From Triangularia verruculosa (Eukaryota; Ascomycota; Sordariomycetes; Sordariales; Podosporaceae): a stretch of DNA of 64,000 nt. Within the stretch, counting starts at the first letter, position 1; the number at the start of each line of letters is the position of its first letter. Under the pieces are notes generated by a model. That model did no database searches and had not been told where the DNA came from. It worked only from the letters and a program-made list of their open reading frames with translations. Positions 1 to 9,724 of the stretch are shown here, piece after piece. Made by a program: the position numbers and the translations under genes. The stretch is from the NCBI GenBank assembly GCA_033296885.1, contig MU863883.1, forward strand, positions 62,001 to 126,000, written 5' to 3'.

Positions 1-2847
1 CACCGAATGATTCTGGATGAAATAAGTCATGGCGTTTCTACGAAGCTCCTCGTCTGGTGAAGCCATCATTTCAACAAGTTCTGGCACAGACGGATAAGGG
101 CGAAGTCCGAGCGTCGCGAGAAACCGGCCTTCTTTGCCAGAAGGCCTGAAGCTACCCGGAGGGCCTGGCCATTGAAGAACAGGCAGTCGTAGAGCACGAA
201 GCGTGTCTTTTGGCTCAAACAGCTCAGAGACCTTGTACAGACGTGACGTGCCCTTCGTAGGCTCCATGCCACGAGGCCCATCCTCGGCAGGGCAAAGTGG
301 CGACTCTCTGAGCTTCCTCATGTCGGCAGCAGGGATATCAGCTTCAACTGAAGCAAGGTACCTGATAAGCTCCATGTGGCTCCATCGTGGGGTGGCGTCT
401 CCTCCGGCAGAAGGAGAGGGGCTCAGCAATCGCGTGAAGATGGTGTCCAGGTCAACTGTCTTTCTTACTCCCAGGGTCGTCAGGAACTTCTCCTTGACGT
501 TGGCGCAGCCCTCAAGGGTTGGTAGGTCATCAAAGAGCTTGACGGAAGGAAAGAAGGACTCGCTTGGCTTTTTCATACCCATCTTTGTTGGCATGACTGT
601 GATGTTGCGCAGCGCGGATTCAACCGAGGACTTGGAGCTTGGGCTGAGGTTGTCCCAGTTCTTCGATAGAACCGTCAGTACTTGAACTGCGAACGCGGCA
701 TTCCTCATGAGGTTCTGCTCCTCCTTTTGTCCAGCGAACCCGATCAAAAACCGGACCCACGGCACTATGCCCAGAGGCTCCCACCCTAGAGCACGCAGCT
801 TGACCTCAGGAATGTTGGCCGTAAAAGCATGCGGTAAACAAGTTGGCGGTACCGGGAGCGTCGCAGGAATATTCTTGTTGTGGTAAAATAGGATTGTTCC
901 CAGTGTGATGATCTCGCCCGAGTCACCGCCTTCACTAACTGTCGCAACCGCGATATCCAAGAGCCGTTTAAGGTCGGCATGGGCATAGTCTGCAGCGGCA
1001 GCGCTGTTCGCGATCCACTGAATGAAATGGCGAAGTTGATCCTTGTCCATTGCCTTTGCACTTAGTTCTTGACAGATGTCGTCAACAGTAACATCCTTAA
1101 TCAGTTCAAAGTCAATCAATTTCCTGATGAAGGGGTCGTCCTTCATAGAGTTCAGAATGACAGGAATGCCTCCAACGAATTTGCTAACTTCCTCAGAAGA
1201 GTTCCGGACCTTGGAAGTTGACAGCACACCTCTTGACGAGAACACTTCAATCGAAGGACGTTTCCACGCAGTCCAGAAAGCCTCCTCAATAAGCTGGCCC
1301 ACCATCGAACTGGGCGTGGAATCTAAGAAGGTGTACGTCTTGAGAATATGAAGGGCCTCCGGCACAAACTTGTCGACATCGGCCGACGACGGCCCCTTCT
1401 TGTTGTCGGTAGACAAGTCGTTGAGCTTCTGGTTCAGGTCCGCCATTTCGTTAATGAAAGCAAGGCGTGAGATGATGCCTGCAACCCGCAACATGTCCTG
1501 ATTCCAGGTTCTGACCCATCGGGCATTCAGATCGATAGCCTCACGCTCGACAGTTGGGATAACAGAGGGCGCGAAGATGTGCATACCAGCACCGGTCGTC
1601 TGAGCCGTGGGGAATCCAATGAAAATGCGGCCACCAGGCTTCTTGCTAGGCAACACCGAGGCAAAGATATCTGCCACCTTTGCCGCCTGGCTCGATGCAG
1701 ACATCTCCGAGGCAACAGTCTCATCATAAGATGAAGTCAATATAGACAATTTGGTCTCCCTGGGTGGCGGCTTCTTGGTTGCACGCTCTAATTCGGCAGA
1801 AAATGAGGCACTGACATTCGTCTCAATGGTCGCGGCGGTAACACGAAGAAAGATGGTCGACGTCGACAACGCAGTGAGATCCTCCGCAATGGTATCTTGA
1901 ACTACCTGCTCTTCCCTGGCAGCCTTTCCTCGAAGTCCCGCTTGGGAAGTAGCCGAGGTAAGTCTCGAGAAGAAACTCCTAAGTGAAGGCAGTTCAGAAG
2001 TATGCTGCTCATTGTTCCTGTTGGACGCCACTGCCTGGGGCTTCCATCCAATTACACTCATGAACGTCCCATCAATTTGTGTGCTCGTGCGACCTGCCGC
2101 TTTCAGCTTCATAAGCCCACCCTGTGCTCTGGTCTCAAGGTCTCTCGGGATCGCAATCCCTAGGCTCGGTGATGACTTCTTCTGAAGGGACAATATCCTC
2201 CAGTCATCGATCCAGAACTCGACATTCTGGAGGGCGACAAATGTCAGACTGGTGGCCAGAAACTGGCTGACAGATAATAGATTCGGCAGAGGTGTGGTCG
2301 TGTTCCTGTAGTCCAGAACGAAAGCCGTGTCCTTGGTCACTTGTTCCTGAGGCAGCGAATACTTCTTGGTGAACAGCGCATTTCCCTTCCAGTAAAACGC
2401 CATCGCCTCGCTGCCAGAGCTGACAAATGGCTCCTCGCAGTCAGCAAAGACACTGTAGAAGCCGACACCAAAGGCACCGATCTTGGTCTCATCTGGATTT
2501 CCCTCCGCGATCCTCTTCAATCTCGCCCAGTCTGTCTTTGTAAATGGCTGGCCATCGTTTTGTACCACGAGGCGGCGGAGGGTGTGGTTCTGGACGGCAT
2601 GCCTGAGCAGCTCGGACTGGTTCGTCGTCTGCGGAAGCGGGACGCTTGTCGAGGGTAGAGTCTCGAATTTGACCTTGACTGTAGTAGCTTGGGCATCGGC
2701 AGCATTTTGGATCAGTTCTCTGAGGGTTGTCCACTCCCCAGAATATCTTGCCAAGACCTTGTCGATGAGGGCACGGGTATCGACAGTGACCGCTTCTTCA
2801 TCATCGCCGTTTGTCAGGGCCTGCGCACGTAGCCGTGCGTAGTCCAT
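1..2847 (-). CDS. GHKL/HSP90-like ATPase-domain protein (DUF3684, sacsin/NO VEIN-like), 3' end outside window
   Basis: The reverse strand is open for 949 codons from the ATG at 2847 to the window edge; I read much of this frame codon by codon and saw no stop. The start has a near-perfect context (GCCACCATGG). The N-terminus carries a Bergerat-fold ATP site: an N-box around residue 48 (LIQNAADAQ), a G1-type QNDGQPF at about 96-102, and the glycine loop IGAFGVGF at about 123-130. These are the ATP-binding motifs of HSP90, MutL and sacsin-type proteins. The remainder resembles the long fungal DUF3684 family, whose members are usually well over 1,000 residues, so a substantial C-terminal part probably lies to the left of the window. 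The biochemical role of the family is not established; a chaperone-like ATPase is only inferred. I see no intron in the visible part. Confidence 0.85.
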   Translation of the reverse strand, partial: MDYARLRAQALTNGDDEEAVTVDTRALIDKVLARYSGEWTTLRELIQNAADAQATTVKVKFETLPSTSVPLPQTTNQSELLRHAVQNHTLRRLVVQNDGQPFTKTDWARLKRIAEGNPDETKIGAFGVGFYSVFADCEEPFVSSGSEAMAFYWKGNALFTKKYSLPQEQVTKDTAFVLDYRNTTTPLPNLLSVSQFLATSLTFVALQNVEFWIDDWRILSLQKKSSPSLGIAIPRDLETRAQGGLMKLKAAGRTSTQIDGTFMSVIGWKPQAVASNRNNEQHTSELPSLRSFFSRLTSATSQAGLRGKAAREEQVVQDTIAEDLTALSTSTIFLRVTAATIETNVSASFSAELERATKKPPPRETKLSILTSSYDETVASEMSASSQAAKVADIFASVLPSKKPGGRIFIGFPTAQTTGAGMHIFAPSVIPTVEREAIDLNARWVRTWNQDMLRVAGIISRLAFINEMADLNQKLNDLSTDNKKGPSSADVDKFVPEALHILKTYTFLDSTPSSMVGQLIEEAFWTAWKRPSIEVFSSRGVLSTSKVRNSSEEVSKFVGGIPVILNSMKDDPFIRKLIDFELIKDVTVDDICQELSAKAMDKDQLRHFIQWIANSAAAADYAHADLKRLLDIAVATVSEGGDSGEIITLGTILFYHNKNIPATLPVPPTCLPHAFTANIPEVKLRALGWEPLGIVPWVRFLIGFAGQKEEQNLMRNAAFAVQVLTVLSKNWDNLSPSSKSSVESALRNITVMPTKMGMKKPSESFFPSVKLFDDLPTLEGCANVKEKFLTTLGVRKTVDLDTIFTRLLSPSPSAGGDATPRWSHMELIRYLASVEADIPAADMRKLRESPLCPAEDGPRGMEPTKGTSRLYKVSELFEPKDTLRALRLPVLQWPGPPGSFRPSGKEGRFLATLGLRPYPSVPELVEMMASPDEELRRNAMTYFIQNHSV

Positions 2848-4417
2848 GGTGGCAACTCTGGTCCCACACACGGGGAAGAGGTATTATATGTAAGCTTGGT
2901 GTTTCAGATATATCTCTTTGCTGAATGACGACTCGGATACCGATGTTGATGCTGTGGGTTTGGTCGATGGAGTTGCTCGCCGGCTTGATGCAGGTTCCCG
3001 GGAAATAAGCTGTAATTGACCTGCTCTACAAGCCGGGGAGGGGGAGATAGCTTCAATTATAAATCCGACCGACAAAGGTGTATTCTTCTCTCACGCCGCA
3101 AGACCAAAGGACAGGTGAAAGGGTAAGGAAAAGGATCGAATATCATAGGATTGATTAACCGACGGCGACGGAGCCTTGGAGGGGCTTCAGCTGTACCCTG
3201 AGGGACTGACAGGCTGCAGGCTGCAGGTGAGGCGGCCGGGCCAGTGACGTTGGCGTTTCAGCGGCAGGCAACGCGTCTTATCGTGTTTTGAAGTCCTTAT
3301 CGCCGACCGCTGCAGCGCTCCGAAGCAAGCCCGCCACTTCGCCTCGGCTTTGTCATCACTGTTGCAGAAAGCCCAAGGCAGGATAACGAAAGCTCTTGAA
3401 GCAGGCCGCGAGATATCATATCTCAATCTTTCTAGTTGCTGTATGTAAGTTGATGAATATCAGTATTATTCATAACTCATACATGCTCCAATGTGTACGG
3501 TGTTTTGGGGCCCAACAACCCTAACCCTCGGTCACCCCCTTTTCCCCTTGATTTGTGTGTTGGTGACATTGTTCTTCAAAACAAGTATGTCAACGCTGAT
3601 GTCGGCATGTGTCACAAGTCGATCTCAATGGTGAATTCTTGGTCAGTCTGTTTGTGTTGTTTGTATACTTCAACATCCTCAGCTCACATAATGTACTCTA
3701 GTCACAACTGTCAAAGCAAGACCATTGTCAAGTTTACACATCAACACACCATTTTGATGCGCTGCTCTTATACTAAAGTGCACCGAGTACAGTTAAACTA
3801 ACTAACATCTGTAACAAAACACTACCACCCCATGTATACCATCAAAATCATGGCGTATCCACCGGTTGATAACCCATCGACTATTTCTTCCTGCTTGACT
3901 TATGTCTATTATATCCATCCCTTCCTCATACATCTGCCTGCCGTATATAGGCACATGATGATTCGCCCATGCATCTTAGCTTCTCTCTCTGGGAAAAGCT
4001 GACTGGCTAGCTTAGGTTGATTGGCTGACTGAACAAAATGGCCGAAAAAGGCTGATTGCCGACCTGGTTGTCCCTCTTTATTCAGAAACTGCGCCTGACT
4101 GTGGGCGGCAAAGATGAACCCCCTGTCTGCCTATGAATAGCGTCCAAATGCTTTCCCCTGGTCCAGAACTCCCATCCCAATGAACAAATGCAAACAAAAC
4201 AAGTGATATATGTACAGTAAACCAAGCACGCTCCGAGTTTCTCGGTATCATGTAAAACCTGTGGCCACGACATCGGTCGTGGTGCTGATGTAAAATGCTG
4301 GTCGCCACAAGCTGAGTAAAGTGGCAAAAGGGTCTTCTTGGTGATGCCAGACTGAATGAGTATCTGAAGTACATCTTCAGCAGCCGATATTCCAGGCCAG
4401 GGGTGAAGAACAGCCCT
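2848..4417. other. Intergenic: shared upstream region of the GHKL gene and 3' flank of the chromodomain gene
   Basis: The right-hand neighbour ends at 4418, so roughly 3.9-4.4 kb is probably its 3' UTR, and the part next to 2848 is the promoter and leader of the GHKL gene. A minus-strand TATAAT-like element lies near 3056-3063. Short open frames occur here but none has a recognisable product or usable splice pattern. I see no RNA gene. Confidence 0.6.
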
Positions 4418-7400
4418 CTAGTCGCGCAGATGGTTCCACCGTCCACTCGCACCAGCTGGCGCATAAGACATGCCAGGAACGGCAGGATCTGAACTTGCTG
4501 CAGCGGCGGGACTATTACCTCTGCTATTCGCACTGGCCCGTCCAGGTCTCGGGCTTGGAATCACTCCTCCCATGGCTCCAATCCGCGGACTACGCGGGGT
4601 GCTTCCGCCCCTCGTCTCCCTGCGCCCATTCCTGAGTTGCTGAACCTCGGTTCTGAGGATATCCAGCTCTCTCTCACGATCCCGGACCATGGCCTGAAGT
4701 TCCGAGAGTTGGCGTCGATGATCAGCCAATTCATTGTTAGCATGGATCTGCTGGATCTTGACAATATTGTCATTGGCCCGTGTCTTCAGATCGGCAATCT
4801 CTGCTCGGAGTCGCTTCATTTCGTCGTTTTGTTCCTGCTGATGACTCGACGCAGCCTGGTAGTGTTGACGGACAAAATCGGCCTCGTTGTTGAGAGACGC
4901 GGCTTTCTTCTCGGCTTTTTCTGCCCTGACTTTGGTCTCTGCCAATTCCTTTTCTAGCTGTGCAAACCGGGCAATTTCGGGAATGGCCGATTGCTCCATG
5001 GCAAGTGTGGCCTCGGCGAGTTTGTTCTCGAGGGTCTTGTTTCGCTCCTTAAGAGTTGTAACTTCAGCCTTGCTCGTTTCGAGTTTCTCGGCGGCGGCTT
5101 CCATGGATTTGGTGGCTTGCTTGCAGTCTTTCTCGAACTTGGACCGATCATTGAGCGCCTCCATGTACTTCACGTGGAGTGTCTTGACAGTGCCTCTGAA
5201 AGATTCAAGTTCCACTTCTAGCGGATCGGTATGAGCTCGCAGTTTGGCATTGATGCTGGTAAGATCGCCGCATCGGCTCTCAAGCTTGAAGATCTGTTGC
5301 TCCCAGTCAGTATTCCTTTCACAGTAGGTTCCCTTAGAAGGGTTGCTTACCTTATATGCCAATGCCTCAAGCTGGGCAACAGGAACCTCGGCCACTTCCT
5401 CCGAGCTGTTGTTATCGATGGGATGCTGAGCGAGTGTGTCTCTCAAGAGCTCGGTCATAGGCACCGAGAGCGAAGCTCGCGCCGTCTTTCGGCGCTTCGA
5501 CATCACGTCCTGATCATCTTCCAAGGGCCGCTTCCTACGCCCAAACTCGCCATGCTCGACTTGGGTCTGTGGTTGGCCCTCCCACATTTCCTCCACGCTG
5601 ATAGGTAGAGGCTGGGCTACATACTCGATATCGTTCTCCGGATTCTCCAGAAAGCTGGCGAATGTAATAGCAACCTCGTGAGGCTGCGGAGCATGTTGAG
5701 GATCCTTGAGATGCTTGGCTAACAAGGCAGTCATCTGGCAAAGCGCGTTTCTGATCTCAAGAGCCGACATCTCTGGAAACGACTCCATCTCGCGGAGCTG
5801 GAGTAAAATATGCTCCAATGAGCAGATCGTAGCGAGTGATAAGTAGATTGTCGAGTCGCAGCTAATTCTTGGGGGTAGGTGGACCTGTCTGGCTTCATGG
5901 TCGAAGAGAACGACGACATCAACTTCCCCGCCAATTTTGGCAAAATCCTGGCCAGCTTCTGCCAGGATCACAGATGTGTCGTGGCTGACATGGTCTGGTG
6001 TTTCTGAACTCAGAACAGCGTAAGTCTTGTTCAGTTCCGACACATGGATCTCTTTCGCAATGATCTTCTCGAGATATGCCAAAGGCCTGCCTGGTCGTGA
6101 GACGATCAGAATGCGAAGGTTGAGCCACTGCAAGGCCTTGAGAAACTCGTACACAAACGAATACTTGGTGTTCGAGTTGGTAGCATGCTTCACCTTGCCC
6201 TCGTCATCGAGTTGATGGAAAACGTCCTTATCATATGCCGGAAGATCGACCAGATCATTCAGGTCTTTGAAGAAGTTATCGATCTTGGCCGTCAGACTGT
6301 TGTCCGGCGTCTGCGAGGCTGAGTCGCTGAAAATGTTGCCGAATTCCGTCATGGCTTGCAGATTTTTGGCAATCGCATCGACATACTGTGACCGGATGTT
6401 GGCCGCCATGGGGAGAGTCACCATAAATTGCCGAAGCTCAATGGGGTTCTCCTCGATGTCCTGTGCGACTCCGTGATCAGAGTCGATCGTCTCCGTGACC
6501 AAAGGCTCATTGTCGTGGACGGAGAACAAGGAATCAGGCATGGCTTGGCCTTCCTCGGCAACGCGGGATAAATCCACAGAAGTTGTGAGGTCTGATGGCG
6601 CAACGGTCGTGGGTAGATGTTGATCGTACTCCATAGCAAGATGCTGATGATGACCGCCGATAACAGGAAGCTCGTTCGGAAGCTCAGCGGGCAGGTGGCC
6701 TGGTGTTGAGTGGTCCGTCTGCGGGGCTAGAAAATTGTGAAGCCCAATGGCTTCTCGCAGATCTTCCACAGCTGAACGGCGGGGAAGGCTTCGAACTGAC
6801 GGTGGCGCCGCAATCATTGGCGATGGATCAGGGCCCGCTTCCGGCAAGGCAAAGGATGACTGTGGATGGGCCGCTTCCGACATTGGAAATGAAGGTTGTG
6901 GATGGCCTGACTGAACTTCCTCCGATAACGCAGCTAGAGGTTGTGGATAATCTGGTTGCACCTCTGGCGCCGGCTCTGGCTGCGACTCCGGCACTGGAAC
7001 TGGAACTGGAGTTGGGTCGAGGAGATGCTGGTATGTCGATCTTAGCATCTCGACGGCGGAGAGCTGGGGTGGTGGCGGCGTTGACCCCATCTTGTCGTGC
7101 GTTGGCAGGGAGACTGGTCGCAATGGTTCAGTTTCTGCTCGTTGTTGGGGAGAGTGAATGGTGGGAAAAATGAAACTGCACGGCGGAACAGAACCGGAAC
7201 TTGCGGGTCTGGCCGGGCGGGTATCACTGACAAGTTGTTTTGAGAAGATTTCCGCGGTCGAGATGGAGGTCCTTTCTTTTTGGGTTGTTTCTGGAACCAC
7301 CTCCTCGACGCTCTGGCTCTGCTCCTGGCTTTGTGTGCGGATCTGGTCGAGGTCACTCGAGCGCGGCACGATGGGATCCACTAGCTGCGCTTGTTGCGAG

Positions 7401-8775
7401 TGCCAACTGGAGCTCGGAGGTTGTGGTGAATTAAAACTTGGTGAGTCGACCTGTGGTGACTCAAACCGCAGGATGTTGTTTGCGCTTTGGACCGAAGACT
7501 CGATAGGTGCAGGTGTGCTTCGCTGTTCGCTAACCGCAACTTTACTGCCTTGACTACCCTCCCTGTCTTGGTCAGCCGCGGCCTCAGTAGACCCCACTTC
7601 ACCCAAGCCGTAGTTGAGGTGAGAGTAATCGGGCTGTGTTAGGAACCCCGACTCGATGCTGCTCTGTAGATGATGGTTTTCGTCTCGAAAATCGTGTGAT
7701 CGGTTGACAAGCGGGTGCAGGGGATCGAGCTGGCGTGATGGAATCAGAGACTCTGGATGGGGTGATATGGTAGCTTCGTGGTCCAGGGTTTTGGATTCTT
7801 CCTCCTGACTAGGCCTCTGTTTCTCCTTGCTCTGCTCGTGGGTCTCGTCCTGATCTTGCCCCGCCTGCTGTTCCTCGTCGTCGTTGTCGTGCTCCTCTTG
7901 GTGCTCCTCACGCTCCTCCTGCGGCGCCTGCTCGCTGTCCACTTGAAAGTCTAGCGCTTGCTGCACCTCGCGCTCAGCGTCGTGTGCTGCACTTGATGGC
8001 TCGCTGCCGCCCGCCAGAGATTGGCTAGACAGCACCGTTTCTGGAATCGTCAAACTGGGATCCGACTCGCCCGTGGCCTGGGAATCAGGAATCGTTCGCT
8101 GGCTATGAGGCTTCCCCGTCGAAGCTTCGTTATTGTCGTTATAGGACGCAGAATCGACCTGACTGCCCTTGGATGAAAGCTGCGAAGCTGTATATAACTG
8201 GTAATCGTCCCGGTCTAGCTGCGATAGTTGCGGAATCTCCAGAACAATATCTTTTCCGGCTCTATCAGGAATCTTGTCGACTTCAATCCCAAGCTCCGGG
8301 GAGGTATTCCCAAACTCTGGGGACGTGTATCCGGAATCGTCACCCTTGGCCTTCTTAAGGGGTCTCGCGGTGTCCTCGTCAGTCGCTGCAGGCAACGCGC
8401 TGGCAGGCCGCTTCCTACCCTCCTTCAAACGCTTCTCGGCTTCCCACGCGTCGATCGTGAGTTGATTTGCGTGTTTGGCGGGCTCCTACGAGTGGCACCA
8501 ACATGGCGGTTAGCGAGTGCCCAAGGAACAAGACAAACGTCTACATAGCTTCACAGCTGATGCAAAACAACACAGGAATCAAGTACCCAGGTTGGCTGAT
8601 AGCTCTCCCCGTCAGAGCTATCCTCCCAGTCTATCAAGTACTGGAGCTTGCGACCGCTGCCCTTCTCAGCAAGGATGCCGCGGACTTTGTACTCCTGGTC
8701 AGGAGAGTGATCGCGTGTGGCCTGGCGATATTTGAATTTGGGGCGGATAGTCCTGGCCTTCTTTCTAGCAGGCAT
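4418..8775 (-). CDS. Chromodomain protein with HDA2/3-like region and C-terminal coiled coil (CDP-2-like)
   Basis: Predicted exons on the reverse strand are 8775-8587, 8485-5351 and 5299-4418, giving about 1,401 residues. Exon 1 starts MPARKKAR and carries a chromodomain from about residue 28; splicing at TGG|GTACTT to TAG|GAGCCC restores the typical TWEP end of the fold (W63). Cage-type aromatics are visible at Y29, W50 and Y59 or W63. A long Ser/Gln/Pro/Glu-rich disordered part follows, then at about 745-960 a folded region resembling the class II HDAC complex subunit 2/3 family, then a long coiled coil and an Arg/Gly-rich tail. In Neurospora the HCHC silencing complex contains HP1, the chromodomain protein CDP-2, HDA-1 and CHAP; by domain content this gene is the best candidate for the CDP-2 role, but that is inference. 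The predicted protein would read methylated histone H3 and recruit deacetylase. The second intron (5300-5350, 51 nt) is less certain because it leaves the frame open. Confidence 0.8.
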
Positions 8776-9724
8776 TGGCAACCTTCTGTCAAGAATGGGC
8801 AAGGCTGCCAAAGAACTTCCACGCGCAGACGCGAACTCGTGCAACTAACCGGCGACCAAGCGCCTTGGTGATTGTCTGGGGAAGGCTGCGACAGCCGGGC
8901 CTTTGATATCTGGTTAGCCACGCATGGCCAAGGGTCCTGCCAATCGCGGACCCGCGTTGATTGGCCAGCCTTACCTGACGCTGGAGTTGCTGGGCTATCA
9001 CGTGACCCTACAAGGTGCTTGGCTGCTAGGACCCTCGGGCTCTGGTTGGTTCGTTTGCTCGCGGAAAGAAGCGGCAGGAGTTGCCGATTTGAAGATATGT
9101 ATCTGGGTTCGCTCGCGCGGCTGATCAGTCTTTTCTGTTTGCTTCCAAACCAGGCTCAGTTGATTTCCTTACTTGCTTGCAGGCGAATGATGGGTGGCAG
9201 AACAAAACGGCTCTGGTGGGATGTTCGAAACTTAAGTAAAGTTGTGGGCTGAGGGAAAGAAAGAAAGTAGGTCTCTCATCGCAGGTAGGGCAACTGTAAA
9301 ACTACCCATGGTTTTACCCGCTTTCCAACTCATATGTTGCTTCTGAGCAGCTGGTGAAAACAATGGTCGACTGTCGGTAGTCGACACGACAATATAGCCC
9401 CTCCACTGAGCCACGATACCGGCGGGCACTTGCACTCAGGCCGTCGTTCGGCGCAATGGCATTTGTCTGGGACTTCGCAGTAACCTCTCCAGAGCCTCCT
9501 TATCAAACAGCAAGACAGCAAGGCAGCAGGCAGCAGCCGAGCAACACCAGTGATGAGGCTAGTTCTGGCCGTTGAGACTCGGCTGTAACGACAAACGCTC
9601 AGAAGCCACCAGTACACAAGTCAGGTCACACAAGCCGACAAGTTGTGGATTGGGACTTGGGATCACAAGGTCATAATGCAACATACCCCTCAAAATCAAC
9701 AAAAGCTTGGTTTCTGTTTCGAAG
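8776..9724. promoter_or_regulatory. Divergent promoter between the chromodomain gene and the phosphodiesterase gene
   Basis: Both flanking genes point away from this 949-bp interval, so it must hold both promoters. CCAAT-type pentamers occur on each strand near 8940-8960. A frame running into exon 1 of the chromodomain gene continues upstream to about 8844, but it has no ATG before 8775. I see no gene of its own here. Confidence 0.55.

Noticed and set aside
3520..3540. Telomere-like CCCTAACCCT
   Set aside because: Less than two repeat units and inside an ordinary intergenic region between housekeeping genes.
8776..8844. Longer N-terminus for the chromodomain protein
   Set aside because: The upstream frame has no ATG; the first in-frame ATG is at 8775.
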